A stretch of DNA of 63,112 nucleotides from an uncultured Sphingomonas sp. (GCA_913774925.1 CAJYKB010000051.1:1-63112); one strand, 5' to 3'. Positions 1 through 9,365 are shown, numbered from the stretch's first letter. Made by a program: numbers and translations. Notes: generated by a model from the letters alone, not told the origin.

Positions 1-984
1 CCCGGCGACGACAACCTCGCTCTCCAGCCGGTACAGCGCGGGGTCTTCGGGGGACCACAGCCGCGGCGCCGGCAGAATGGCGGTCGCCTCGATCGTCTCG
101 GCCGCGCCCGGAGCGATCGTCGCGGCGCGGTCGGCCAGCGTCAGCGCGACGCGGCCGTCGGGGGCGAGGACGCGCTGGCGCAGCACCACCGCCGCGGGCT
201 GCGTGCCGGTGTTGCGCACCTCGATCGCGGCGGACAGTTGCGCGCCATCCGCGGCCGGGGCGGTGCGCACCACGCTACCCCATTGCGGCACGTGGACGCT
301 GGCGGCGCGGACCAGGTCGACGTGGCGATAGAGGCCCGCGCCCTCGTAGAACCACCCCTCCCCCAGCGAGGCGTCGACGCGGACCGCGACGACGTTCGGG
401 CCGCCGTCGTAATCGAGAAAGTCGCCGATCGCCGCGGCGAAGGGAGCGTAGCCGCTGGCGTTCGTAGCGACGACATAGCCGTTCACGAACACGGTGCAGT
501 CGCGGAAGACGCCGTCGAACTCCAGCCAGATCGCGCGGTCGCGATCGGCGGGGACGATGGGGAGCGCGGTGCGATACCAGCCGACGCTGTTCTGCGGGAA
601 ATCGCGCCCGATCGCCTTGAACCCGTGCGCGGCGACCGCATCCTCGCTGTCCTTCGGCGCGGGCGCGGCGGGGGCGGCGAAGGGCAATTCCACCGCCCAG
701 TCGTGCGGCACCCGCACGTCGCGCCACGCCGAATCGTCGAAGGCCGGCATTGCCGCATCCGCGGTCGCCACCCCGGCCTTCGCGAAGGTACGCTGGTTGC
801 GGCCGTAGCCGAAATCGGCGGCCAGGTCCGACGCATGTCCCAGGTGGAACCGCCAGCGGGCCAGGCGATCGCGCGATCGGGGTTGCCGGATCGGGTCGGC
901 GGGTTCGGCGGAGACGGGCTGCGCCGGCACGACCGCCACGAGCGAGGCCACGGCGCCGGCCCTCATCACATCACGTCGCTGCAT
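1..984 (-). CDS. GH2 beta-galactosidase-like protein, N-terminal part (cut by window edge)
   Basis: The frame is open for 328 codons from ATG 984 to the window start, so the C-terminal part, including the catalytic TIM barrel, is missing. The start MQRRDVMRAGAVASL resembles a twin-arginine export signal. Residues about 45-220 look like the GH2 sugar-binding jelly roll (VPHDWAVELPF, SVGWYRTALP, WLEFDGVFRD, VFVNGYVV, EGAGLYRHVDL), followed by the start of an immunoglobulin-like domain. GH2 enzymes hydrolyse beta-galactosides and related glycosides; here it could trim galactan side chains of pectin. It is the last visible gene of the minus-strand pectin operon, 107 bp after the dehydratase. Substrate specificity is inferred from context and could also be beta-glucuronide or beta-mannoside. 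Confidence 0.85.
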   Translation of the reverse strand, partial: MQRRDVMRAGAVASLVAVVPAQPVSAEPADPIRQPRSRDRLARWRFHLGHASDLAADFGYGRNQRTFAKAGVATADAAMPAFDDSAWRDVRVPHDWAVELPFAAPAAPAPKDSEDAVAAHGFKAIGRDFPQNSVGWYRTALPIVPADRDRAIWLEFDGVFRDCTVFVNGYVVATNASGYAPFAAAIGDFLDYDGGPNVVAVRVDASLGEGWFYEGAGLYRHVDLVRAASVHVPQWGSVVRTAPAADGAQLSAAIEVRNTGTQPAAVVLRQRVLAPDGRVALTLADRAATIAPGAAETIEATAILPAPRLWSPEDPALYRLESEVVVAG

Positions 985-1091
985 GACCGCCTCCCGTCCA
1001 TTTATAAGATCATTCGTATATTCCCTTATCTGTCTGTGGGTCCAGCCCGGATGGAGAGCCACCGCGGCGCGGTGTCTGTCACGAGCGACGG

Positions 1092-2033
1092 CTAGATCGC
1101 GGCGGCGGCCCGCGCCGGACGGGTGTTGGCGGCGATCAGCGCCGCCAGTTCGTCGCGCTCCGCCGTGGACAGGTCCGTCAGCGGCAGGCGTACCGGCCCT
1201 GCCGGGCGACCGACCGCGGCCATGCCGGCCTTGACGATCGATACCGCATAGCCGGCGTCGCGGTTGCGGATCGCGATATAGGGAAGCACGAAATTGCGCA
1301 GTCCCGCCAGGATCGTCGCCGTGTCGTGCGCGCGGACGGCAGCGTAGAAATCCAGTGCCCACCCCGGCATGAAGTTGAAGATCGCGGACGAATAGGTCGT
1401 GACCCCCATCTCCAGATACGGGGCGGCGAACGTCTCCGCGGTGGGCAGCCCGCCGATATAGGTCAGCCGGTCGCCCAGCTTCGCACGGATGCGCATCATC
1501 AGCTCGATATCGCCCACCCCGTCCTTGAAGCCGACGAGATTGGGGTTGCGCTCGCACAGCCGCGCCAGCGTATCTTCGGTGACGATCGCATTGTCGCGAT
1601 TGTAGACGACGATGCCGAGCGGGGTCGCGCGGCACACCGCCTCGATATGCGCGGCCAGCCCCTCCTGCTTCGCGCCCACGAGATACGGCGGCAGCAGCAG
1701 CACGCCGTCCGCCCCCGCACGCTCGGCACGACGTGCGATATCGGTCGCGATCGCGGTGCCATAGCCGCACCCCGACAGCACCGGCACCCGCGCGGCGGTC
1801 TCCGCGGCCGCCGCGCCCACCACCTGCCCGACCTCGTCGGGGGTCAGCGAGAAGAACTCACCCGTGCCGCCCGCGGCGAACAGACCCGCCACGTCATGTT
1901 CCAGCATCCACGCGCAATGGTCGCGATAGGCACCCTCGACGAAGCGATGATGGTCGTCGAAATGGGTCACGGGGAACGACAGCAGCCCGCCGCCCAGCCG
2001 TCGTGCCATCTCCACCGGATCGAACCGCGCCAT
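1092..2033 (-). CDS. kdgD: 5-dehydro-4-deoxyglucarate dehydratase (DHDPS/NAL superfamily)
   Basis: A 313-aa class I aldolase-fold protein of the dihydrodipicolinate synthase/N-acetylneuraminate lyase superfamily. It shows the pyruvate-binding motif GGTGE (residues 55-59), the conserved Tyr144 (VVYNRDN) and the Schiff-base Lys170 (LVGFKDG). This family decarboxylates and dehydrates 5-dehydro-4-deoxy-D-glucarate to 2,5-dioxopentanoate, part of oxidative galacturonate/glucarate catabolism in the cytoplasm. I chose ATG 2033 because GGGGAGAGACG lies just before it; the frame stays open further upstream to 2114 but that part has no conserved sequence. It lies 108 bp downstream of a LysR gene, with repeats in between that may be an operator. 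The dehydratase subfamily is assigned from sequence pattern and context. Confidence 0.85.
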   Translation of the reverse strand: MARFDPVEMARRLGGGLLSFPVTHFDDHHRFVEGAYRDHCAWMLEHDVAGLFAAGGTGEFFSLTPDEVGQVVGAAAAETAARVPVLSGCGYGTAIATDIARRAERAGADGVLLLPPYLVGAKQEGLAAHIEAVCRATPLGIVVYNRDNAIVTEDTLARLCERNPNLVGFKDGVGDIELMMRIRAKLGDRLTYIGGLPTAETFAAPYLEMGVTTYSSAIFNFMPGWALDFYAAVRAHDTATILAGLRNFVLPYIAIRNRDAGYAVSIVKAGMAAVGRPAGPVRLPLTDLSTAERDELAALIAANTRPARAAAAI

Positions 2034-2092
2034 CGTCTCTCCCCCTGTACGTCCCCGGGGAGTCTCCCCCGTGCGTCGACGGCTAACGCAAT

Positions 2093-2145
2093 GGTCGATA
2101 CCGGTCCAAGCCAATGACGGGATCGATCGATACCGATCCTGTCAT
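2093..2145. promoter_or_regulatory. Candidate operator: direct repeats and a palindrome upstream of the dehydratase gene
   Basis: Two copies of a 15-bp motif (GGTCGATACCGGTCC at 2093-2107 and GATCGATACCGATCC at 2125-2139) are spaced 32 bp apart, about three helical turns. The second copy lies inside an inverted repeat with arms ATGACGGGATCG (2114-2125) and CGATCCTGTCAT (2134-2145), matching at 11 of 12 positions. The right arm covers the LysR stop codon. This suggests a binding site for the adjacent LysR protein, or a hairpin separating the two genes. There is no poly-T run, so a terminator is less likely. Confidence 0.4.
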
Positions 2146-3026
2146 GATGCGAGCGGCGCGATCAGGCGCTCCAGCCGTGGCAGCACCGGATTGTCGTGAC
2201 CATGGCGCCAGACCAGGTAGAGTTCGGCCAGCAGGTCCGGCGCATCGAACGGGACCAGCACCACGCCCTCGACATGCAGCGCCGCCGCACTCGCGGGCAC
2301 CAGCGCCACGCCGATGCCGGCGCCCACCAGCGCGAGCATCGAATGGATCTGGCTGACATATTGCACCATCGGCGGCGCGATGTCCGCCGCCTGGAACCGC
2401 GCCGTCAGCAGGTCGAAGAAATAGCGTGCGCCTTTGGGCGAGTACATCACGAACGGCGTATCGCGCAGATCCCCGAACCCCGTCGCCCCCCGCCCGGCCA
2501 GCGCGTGGCCGGCCGGGACCGCCAGCCACAGCGGCTCGGCGACGACACGGTGCGCCGCAAACGCCTGTCGCGCGAAGGGCGGGCGAAGCAGACCGGCGTC
2601 GAGATCGCCGGCCATGAGCGCCTCCACCTGATCGCCGCTCACCATCTCGTGCAGCGAGAGGTCGACCTCCGGCATCCCGGCCTTCACCTGCTTGATGAGG
2701 CGGGGCAGATAGCCGTAGCCGGACGCCGCGGTGAACCCCAGCGACAGCGATCCGACGTCGCCCGCCGCGTGGCGTCGCACCATCGTCGCGGCGTGTTCGA
2801 TCGCGCGGTGGATCCGTCTCGCTTCGGGCAGGAAGCCGCGGCCGGCGGGTGTCAGCCGCACCGATCGGCTGGTCCGCCGGAACAGTTCGACGCCCAGCAC
2901 CCGCTCCAGGATCCGGATCTGCCGGCTGAGCGGCGGTTGCGTCATGTTCAGCCGCTGCGCAGCCCGGCCGAAGTGCAGCTCCTCCGCCACGGCGATGAAA
3001 CAGCGGAGCTGGGCGAGGTCGAACAT
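2142..3026 (-). CDS. LysR-family transcriptional regulator
   Basis: A 294-aa LysR-type regulator. The N-terminal winged helix-turn-helix runs over residues about 1-60 (LRCFIAVAEELHFGRAAQRL, then TQPPLSRQIRILE), followed by the effector-binding periplasmic-protein-like domain from about residue 90. It starts 39 bp after the DUF885 gene and ends 108 bp before the 5-dehydro-4-deoxyglucarate dehydratase gene, so it probably responds to a sugar acid and controls that dehydratase. LysR regulators are often divergent from their targets; here the gene is co-directional and may be co-transcribed with the operon. The effector is unknown. Confidence 0.9.
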   Translation of the reverse strand: MFDLAQLRCFIAVAEELHFGRAAQRLNMTQPPLSRQIRILERVLGVELFRRTSRSVRLTPAGRGFLPEARRIHRAIEHAATMVRRHAAGDVGSLSLGFTAASGYGYLPRLIKQVKAGMPEVDLSLHEMVSGDQVEALMAGDLDAGLLRPPFARQAFAAHRVVAEPLWLAVPAGHALAGRGATGFGDLRDTPFVMYSPKGARYFFDLLTARFQAADIAPPMVQYVSQIHSMLALVGAGIGVALVPASAAALHVEGVVLVPFDAPDLLAELYLVWRHGHDNPVLPRLERLIAPLAS

Positions 3027-3065
3027 CGCAACGGTGTCGGCGCTATCGGGCGGCGCCGCAACCGG

Positions 3066-4232
3066 TCAGGGCAGTTGCTCCGTCCGCTTGCGCCCGTCGC
3101 GCACGCACGCCGCCAGCCAGCGGCGACGCGCCACGGCGTCGCGCGGCAGCCGATCGGCGAGCGCGAGCCACGCCAGCGCCTCGGCAGCGCGGACGCCCGG
3201 ATCGCGGGCGATCCGCGCGAGATCCTCCGCGAACGGCGCGAAATAGGCCGGGACGCCCTGCCAGTCGGCAAGCCGCGCGGTCGCCGATTCGATCGTCCAG
3301 CTATCGGCATGGAGGCCGATGTCCGCCAGCCCGCGCGCCACGCGGAAGATCAGCCAGTGCAGGTGCCCGAGGCGATCGCGCGGGGCGGAGAACATCCCCG
3401 CCCCGGCGGCCAGCGTCTCGGCGAAGCTCCCCCACCCCTCTACGAAGGCGGCGGCATAGCGCGCGCGCAACGGATGCGGCGGGGCGGTGCCCTCGACGCC
3501 GAGCTGGAGCATGTGCCCCGGCAACAGCTCGTGCGCGGCGACGCTGGGGAGCGACCACAAGGGTCGGCGGCGCACATCGCGAAGGTCGACGACGTAGCTG
3601 CCGGCCCGGCCAGGGGCCGGCACGACGCGATACCCGCCCTTGCCGGCGGTGATCTCCTGCGCGTCCAGCGCCCGAACGTCGCACTCGAGGGTCCAGCCGG
3701 GCGCATCGGGGAACAGGCGACGGGTCAGCGTCCGCAGAGGCACGAGGTTCGCCTGCATCGCTGCCACGGCGGCGGCGCGTCCCGCGCCATTGTCCTCGGG
3801 CAGGAAGTGCTGATCGGCGAACAGCCGGCGAAAGCGATCGCCGACGCTGCCGCCCGACAGACCGATCGCCGAGAAGCAACGATCCGCCTCGGCATGCAGC
3901 CTCGCCAATGCGCGTTCCAGGCGCGACCGCGCGCCGGCCACCGTCACGCCATCGCCCAGCGTGCGGCCGATCCGCGCGGCGAGGTCGCCGGGCGTGCGCG
4001 ACAGGTGCGCGTCGATCGCCAGCCCCGCGCGCGCCGCCAGCACGTCCAGCCGTCGTCCCGGGCTCAGGCGCGTCACGTCGATGCGCGCGAGCAGCGCCAG
4101 CGCCTCGCCGGGCGGCAGCGCGGTAGCGGTGTCGAGCGCTGCACCGGCCGGGTCCGCCTCGACGCACCAGCCGCGCGCCGGGACCAGCAGCGCTCCGGCG
4201 CCCAGCACGACCTCGCGCCGCCCCGGTCTCAC
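3066..4232 (-). CDS. DUF885-family secreted protein (putative metallopeptidase)
   Basis: A 388-aa protein with the DUF885 hallmark HELLPGH, the family's HExxPGH form of a zinc-peptidase motif. The start (MRPGRREVVLGAGALLVPARG) carries a possible twin-arginine export signal. The GTG start at 4232 overlaps the TGA of the upstream LamG gene (GTGA), which indicates translational coupling; the open frame upstream to 4730 lies antisense-free inside the LamG gene and shows no family sequence. DUF885 members are often longer (about 550-600 aa), so this one may lack the N-terminal part of the family. Its place in a pectin operon is unexpected. The reaction is unknown; peptidase activity is only inferred from the motif. 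Confidence 0.75.
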   Translation of the reverse strand: MRPGRREVVLGAGALLVPARGWCVEADPAGAALDTATALPPGEALALLARIDVTRLSPGRRLDVLAARAGLAIDAHLSRTPGDLAARIGRTLGDGVTVAGARSRLERALARLHAEADRCFSAIGLSGGSVGDRFRRLFADQHFLPEDNGAGRAAAVAAMQANLVPLRTLTRRLFPDAPGWTLECDVRALDAQEITAGKGGYRVVPAPGRAGSYVVDLRDVRRRPLWSLPSVAAHELLPGHMLQLGVEGTAPPHPLRARYAAAFVEGWGSFAETLAAGAGMFSAPRDRLGHLHWLIFRVARGLADIGLHADSWTIESATARLADWQGVPAYFAPFAEDLARIARDPGVRAAEALAWLALADRLPRDAVARRRWLAACVRDGRKRTEQLP

Positions 4233-7200
4233 GGGACGAGCGGCACGCGGTTGTTGCGCAGCGTCGTCTCCATCGCATCGCCGGGAAGCGCCACCGCCGC
4301 CGCGACCGTGGCCGGATCGACGCCACGCGGCAGCGACAGCGCGACCCTGGCGGTGCGCGGCCTCAGGTCGGACGGCGCATCGAGCGGGGGCAGCGGTACG
4401 CGCGCCAGCACCGCGCCGTCGCGCGTCACCAGTCGCGCCTCTCCCCCGCCGGTCGCGCGCGCGCCCAACGAGTGGACGGTCAGCGTGACACGGCGACCCG
4501 CCAGTTTCACGTCGTCGCGCCCGATGCCCAGGTCCGCTCGCTCCGCCACCGGGGTGCCCGGCGCGATCATCTCGGCCTCGATCACGGTCGTCGTACCGGG
4601 CGCGAAGCTCACCCTGGTGCCAGCACTGCGTTCCAGCGCGACCTCGCGGCTGGTGGCGTGGGTGACACTCCGCCCGCCGTCGGGACTGCTGCCGACGCTG
4701 ACCCGCCAGCGACCGGCATCGACGTTCCACGTCCCCATCTCGGCCGCCTCGACCACGCTACCGGTGTTGACCGCGACGACGCGGAAGCGCGTCGGGGTCG
4801 CATGTTCCACGAGGATTGCGACGCGTTCGGCGGCATCCTGGTCATCGAAGCGCCAGCTGACCGCGTTGGCGGGCCAGTGCTGGCCGCGACGCAGCGCGAT
4901 CGCGCCGAGCCGCTCGCGCTGCAGGATCTCGCTCGGCTGCTCGACCCGGTCGGACCACCAATGGCCCCGGGTATAGAGATATTCGTGGCTCGCCTTGTCG
5001 ACGATCGCATCCGCGTGGAGCGTCTCCAGCGCGGAAAGGTCGCCGGTCGCGGCCCAGCGCGCGTAGAGCGCAAACGGGTCGGCACCGGCCTTGCCGGCGA
5101 GCGACGCGCGCCAGTCCTTTCCTTGCGGCAGCAGGTCGAAGACGTTGTCGTCGATCTCCGCCAGCGCGCCCGGCCCCGCGGCGGCGACGCGCGCCTCCAG
5201 CGGGCGCAGGTACTTGTCCTCGCCGGTGAAGTGCCACGCCGCCCACATCGTCTGCAACGGCACGCTCGCGCCGCCGCCGTCGCCCGCGCGCTCGGCATCG
5301 GTGAACCAGTTGATCTCGTTCGGATAGCGTCGTCGCCCGTCGACCGTCTTCTCGTGCGCGAGCAGCCCGTCGGCGAGCCCCGTCACGAGGCCGCGGGCCA
5401 CCGGGTTGCCGTTGTAGATCCCCAACAGCGTCGGTCCGTGCAGCACGCTGAACGCATAGGGCTTCTGCCAGGCCCAGGGCATGTCGGTGTAGATCTTGCG
5501 CCCGCCGTACCAGCTGGACGCAAAGTGAAGGTGACCGGCGGGGTTGCGCGTGATGACGCGCGTCAGCCCGCGGGTGTTGTCCATCAGCCGTTCGAGCGCG
5601 ACCGGTTCGCCCCAGTTCAGATACAAACGCTCGGCATTGACGTTCAGCCCCTCCTCATAGGCGTGGAGCTCGTCGGTGGTGACATGGCCCAGGCCGTTCA
5701 CGATCATGCCGTTCCGATAGACCGCATCGTCGAGCGCACGCAGCGAGGCGGCGATCTTGTCGGGCTTCACCCCCATCAGCGCGACGCCGGGCCATTGCTG
5801 CGTCAGGTCGACGTCGTCGGAGATGCCCCCGCCGAAATCACCGTACGGCACCTGCCGCTCGTCGATCCACCAATCGACGAAGCGGCGGACGTATTTCAGG
5901 TCCTCCAGCTGGCGGAACGCCCACAAAGGCACGCCCGCGGGCGGCGTCTGCAGCGTGACGGCGGGCATGTTTTCGGGGCGATAGTCGATGTCCGCCCAGT
6001 AGGTCCGCGCCAGCTGGTTGTCGGGATCGACGCGCAGCAGATCGGTGATGTCGCCGAACAGCCGGCGATAGAGGCTCAGGCGCTGGGAGGCGGTATGCTC
6101 CTCCACCAGAAAGCCCCAATTGTCCTTCACTTGATTGAGACGGTCGGCGACATGCTCGCGCAGCGCCTCCGCGCGCGGCTTGAAGACCAACCGGATACGC
6201 GCGCCGTCGAGGCTCTGCGCGTCGAAGTCCGCCGCCGCCGACGCGATCGTCAGATACAGGCTGTCGTTGCTGAGGATGCGGTCGCGCAGGTCGAGCCAGA
6301 GCGTGCGCTTCTCGTCCGGTCGCACCGACAACGACACGTCGATCATGTCGCGCCCGGGCCAGATCGGGTCCTTCACCTTGATGTTGAGCGGCACCAGCCC
6401 GCCGTTTCCGGGCGTAACCTTCAGCGCCGGAAGCTCGATCGCGATGCCGTCCAGCCCGTCGTGCAGGTTCTGCCAGCCATAGTCCCACGCCCGCGCCACC
6501 GGCTGATCGGGCGCAGCGTCGCCGAAGCTCGCCGGGATCAGGATGTGGACGATCGGATCGAGCCCGCGCGCGCGCTCCGCCCTGGCCGATCCGCCCGCCG
6601 CCCCCGCGCCGACCGCCGCCTTCACCCCCGATGTCGGCAGCGCGAGCACCGTCGCGCGTTCCTCCGGCGGATAGCGCCCGGCGATGAAGGCGTTGAGCGG
6701 GGCCAGCGCCGCCAGCGTCGGTGCCGCATCGGCGCGGACGGTATAGTCGAGCTGGAAGGTGCCCGCGGGCACCGCGCCCGCGGTGATGTCATACGCCCAC
6801 AGCTCCTGTATCGGCTGTTCCTGCATGACGTTGGTGAAGTGGAGCGTTCCCCCGGTGAGCGGCGCGGTGCGGGTGATCGACCGCACCACGCCCTTCGGGC
6901 GGCGGGCGAGCGTTTCCCTCCTGCCGTTCGCATCCCGTGTCAGCGTGCCATAGGCCGCACCGCGCAGCTCGATCTGGTTGAAGCGCTCGCCCGCGGGCAC
7001 GGTCAGGTCGTAGCGTCGGCCGCCTTCGACATAGACGTTCCAGTCGGGCAGCTCGAAATAATCGTCGCGCCCGGGCAGGCGCGAGCGGTTGTAGACGCCG
7101 GGCCATGTCGTCTCGGGGATGCCGTCGACCCCCTTCCACATCTCCTGCTTGAGGTCCTTCGCGTCGGCGAATTCGACCTTGCGAATACGCGTCACAGGGT

Positions 7201-8026
7201 CGCTCAGTACCGGCGGCGTGGTGGTGTCCCAGCCATAGCGATGCCGCCAGCGCTCCATCCGGTCCGCGGTCACACCGCCAGACACCGCCGGTTCCTGCCC
7301 GGCGGCGAGCGCGGCGACGGCCGGCGCCCCCAGCATCCGGTCGTACACGCGCAGCTCGTCGACGTCGGAGCCGCGCATGAAATTGTAGCGGCTCTGCACC
7401 TGGTGCGGCGACAGCACGCGGCCGGCGAGCCCGAACTGGTCTAGGCCGGAGTCGAGGTCCGCCTTCGCGTCGACGCGCGCCACCTCCTTGCCGTCCACGA
7501 ACAGCCGCACGCCGACCGCCTCGTCCCAGGCGAAGGCGATGTGATGCCAGCTCGTCGGCGCGGGCAGGTCGGGCATGCGCCACGACACGCGCTCGCGCGA
7601 CAGGTTCGCGTCGGTGACGAAGGCGTCGAAGCCGTGGCCGTTCCAGTCGATGCGCAGGAACGCCATGTCCCAGCTCGAATGGTCGGCGAAGGCGACGCGA
7701 AAGATGTTGAACGGCGCCTCGCCCACCGGCGTGCGCGGCCGCCAGAAGAAGGACAGCGTGCCGCGCGCCGCGCGGATGTTGCCCGGCGCCGACCAGGCGA
7801 CATAGCCGTCGTCGGCCCACTCCGCCGCGCCGCCGATCCGCCCGTCAGGGACGATCGCGACGTTCGAGCGGAAGTTGGGCTCCGCCGCGCCCCCGGCCAC
7901 CTCGGCGGTGGTGGTGCGATCGAGTGACGCGCGGAACAGCAGCCCGTTGCCGCGCTGCGCCGCGGCCGGGGCGGCGCCGGCGACGATCAGCGCGAGCGAT
8001 GAGACGCCGAGAGCAAGGGCGCGCAT
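4229..8026 (-). CDS. Large secreted LamG-domain protein, putative polysaccharide-active enzyme
   Basis: A 1265-aa protein with a clear Sec signal peptide (MRALALGVSSLALIVAGAAP, cleavage after AAAQ). Residues about 25-260 form a LamG/concanavalin A-like jelly roll (GTLSFFWRPRTP, WHHIAFAWDEAV, VRLFVDGKEVARVD, DVDELRVYDRML). A long middle region rich in Trp and acidic residues follows (about 620-1060; YGDFGGGISDDVDL, WWIDER, HFASSWYGG), which suggests an (alpha/alpha)-barrel-like catalytic module, then a beta-rich C-terminus. I do not recognise the catalytic family. ATG 8026 was chosen for the strong GGAGGT Shine-Dalgarno 8 bases upstream; the frame runs on to 8338 only as overlap with the MFS gene. 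It is 17 bp after the transporter gene and overlaps the DUF885 start. Its position in a pectin locus that lacks a visible lyase makes it a candidate depolymerase. Confidence 0.8.
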   Translation of the reverse strand: MRALALGVSSLALIVAGAAPAAAQRGNGLLFRASLDRTTTAEVAGGAAEPNFRSNVAIVPDGRIGGAAEWADDGYVAWSAPGNIRAARGTLSFFWRPRTPVGEAPFNIFRVAFADHSSWDMAFLRIDWNGHGFDAFVTDANLSRERVSWRMPDLPAPTSWHHIAFAWDEAVGVRLFVDGKEVARVDAKADLDSGLDQFGLAGRVLSPHQVQSRYNFMRGSDVDELRVYDRMLGAPAVAALAAGQEPAVSGGVTADRMERWRHRYGWDTTTPPVLSDPVTRIRKVEFADAKDLKQEMWKGVDGIPETTWPGVYNRSRLPGRDDYFELPDWNVYVEGGRRYDLTVPAGERFNQIELRGAAYGTLTRDANGRRETLARRPKGVVRSITRTAPLTGGTLHFTNVMQEQPIQELWAYDITAGAVPAGTFQLDYTVRADAAPTLAALAPLNAFIAGRYPPEERATVLALPTSGVKAAVGAGAAGGSARAERARGLDPIVHILIPASFGDAAPDQPVARAWDYGWQNLHDGLDGIAIELPALKVTPGNGGLVPLNIKVKDPIWPGRDMIDVSLSVRPDEKRTLWLDLRDRILSNDSLYLTIASAAADFDAQSLDGARIRLVFKPRAEALREHVADRLNQVKDNWGFLVEEHTASQRLSLYRRLFGDITDLLRVDPDNQLARTYWADIDYRPENMPAVTLQTPPAGVPLWAFRQLEDLKYVRRFVDWWIDERQVPYGDFGGGISDDVDLTQQWPGVALMGVKPDKIAASLRALDDAVYRNGMIVNGLGHVTTDELHAYEEGLNVNAERLYLNWGEPVALERLMDNTRGLTRVITRNPAGHLHFASSWYGGRKIYTDMPWAWQKPYAFSVLHGPTLLGIYNGNPVARGLVTGLADGLLAHEKTVDGRRRYPNEINWFTDAERAGDGGGASVPLQTMWAAWHFTGEDKYLRPLEARVAAAGPGALAEIDDNVFDLLPQGKDWRASLAGKAGADPFALYARWAATGDLSALETLHADAIVDKASHEYLYTRGHWWSDRVEQPSEILQRERLGAIALRRGQHWPANAVSWRFDDQDAAERVAILVEHATPTRFRVVAVNTGSVVEAAEMGTWNVDAGRWRVSVGSSPDGGRSVTHATSREVALERSAGTRVSFAPGTTTVIEAEMIAPGTPVAERADLGIGRDDVKLAGRRVTLTVHSLGARATGGGEARLVTRDGAVLARVPLPPLDAPSDLRPRTARVALSLPRGVDPATVAAAVALPGDAMETTLRNNRVPLVP

Positions 8027-8043
8027 GGTCGACACCTCCTGTG

Positions 8044-9342
8044 TCAGACCCGCTCGACCCGCGCCAGCCGCGGCGAGAGCAGGTGCACGACGAGCAGCGC
8101 CGCGAAATAGGCGCTGGCGCATACCGCGAACAGCAGGTCGTAGCTGTGCGTCGCATCGAGGACGTAACCGGTGAACGTCGCCATCCCCATGCCGCCGATC
8201 GCGCCGACCATGCCGCCGATCCCCACGACCGACCCCACCGCGCCGCGCGGGAAGATGTCGGACGGCAGCGTGTAGAGGTTGGCCGAGAACGCCTGATGCG
8301 CGGCGGTGGCGAGCCCGATGATGGCGACCGCGCTCCACAGATTGTCGATCGACTGCGCGAAGAAGATCGGCAGGACGCAGACCGCGCTCGCCAGCATCGT
8401 CAGCTTGCGCGCCGCATTGGCGGAATAGCCTGCCTTCAGCAGCCGCGACGACATCCAGCCCCCCGCGATGCTGCCGACGTCCGAGATCAGATAGACCGCG
8501 GCCAGCGGCAGACCGAACGTCTTGAGGTCGAGATGATAGCGTTCATAGAGGTAGCCCGGCAGCCAGAAGAGGAAGAACCACCAGATCGGGTCGATGCAGA
8601 ACTTGCCCAGCGCATAGGCCCAGGTTTCACGCACGCGGATCAGGCGGGACCATGCGATCGGCACCGACGCGTCGACCGGATCCTGCTCGATCCACTCACG
8701 CTCCGCGACGGTCAGCGACGGTTGATCGCGCGGATGGCGGTACAGCACCCACCATGCGATCAGCCACACGATGCCGAACAGCCCGGTGACGTAGAAGGCG
8801 GCGCGCCAGCTGAACGCCAGCACCAGCCAGGGCACCAGCAGCGGCGTGATGATCGCGCCGACGTTGGCGCCCGCGTTGAAGATGCCGATCGCCAGCGCGC
8901 GCTCGCGCTGCGGGAACCAGTCGGTCACCGCGCGTATACCGGCGGGAAAGTTGCCGCTCTCGCCGATGCCGAGGCCGAAGCGCGCCGCGGCGAAGGTCGT
9001 CGCGCTGGTGGCGAGTCCGTGCGCCATATGGCTGATCGTCCAGATGACGATCGCGATCGTATAGCCCAGCTTCGCGCCGAGCGTATCGACGACGCGGCCG
9101 AAACTGACATAGCCGATCGCATAGGCCAGCTGGAACCAGAACACGATTCCGGCGAAGTCCGCCTCCGTCCATTTCAGCTCGGCCGACAGCGTCGGCTTCA
9201 GCACGCCGATCATCTGCCGGTCGACGTAATTGATCGCGGTCGCCGCGAACAGCAGCGCGCACACCACCCAGCGCTGTCGCCCGCGCGGACGCGGCACGGC
9301 GGTCGATTTGGCGATTGCGGGCGCTTCGATCGTCGCCATCAT
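8044..9342 (-). CDS. MFS transporter, hexuronate (ExuT-like) type
   Basis: A 432-aa major facilitator protein with 12 predicted hydrophobic segments. It begins with the anion:cation symporter pattern seen in hexuronate and glucarate carriers (NYVDRQMIGVLKPTLSAEL) and has the RFGLGIGESGNFPAG signature in TM4. It probably moves galacturonate or unsaturated/keto uronates across the inner membrane by proton symport. Two adjacent ATG codons (9342 and 9339) are possible; GGAGAGG is better spaced for the second. It sits 23 bp after the hydratase gene and 17 bp before the LamG gene. The exact substrate is inferred from the neighbours. Confidence 0.88.
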   Translation of the reverse strand: MMATIEAPAIAKSTAVPRPRGRQRWVVCALLFAATAINYVDRQMIGVLKPTLSAELKWTEADFAGIVFWFQLAYAIGYVSFGRVVDTLGAKLGYTIAIVIWTISHMAHGLATSATTFAAARFGLGIGESGNFPAGIRAVTDWFPQRERALAIGIFNAGANVGAIITPLLVPWLVLAFSWRAAFYVTGLFGIVWLIAWWVLYRHPRDQPSLTVAEREWIEQDPVDASVPIAWSRLIRVRETWAYALGKFCIDPIWWFFLFWLPGYLYERYHLDLKTFGLPLAAVYLISDVGSIAGGWMSSRLLKAGYSANAARKLTMLASAVCVLPIFFAQSIDNLWSAVAIIGLATAAHQAFSANLYTLPSDIFPRGAVGSVVGIGGMVGAIGGMGMATFTGYVLDATHSYDLLFAVCASAYFAALLVVHLLSPRLARVERV

Positions 9343-9365
9343 CCTCTCCTCGTTGGCTCAGGCGT

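Noticed and set aside
2196..4976. 926-codon open frame on the plus strand
   Set aside because: It is antisense to the LysR, DUF885 and LamG genes, is full of Arg, Gln and His runs and has no family motif; such frames are a by-product of high GC.
4472..7444. 990-codon open frame on the plus strand
   Set aside because: Antisense to the LamG gene, which has a signal peptide, a strong ribosome site and clear domain patterns.
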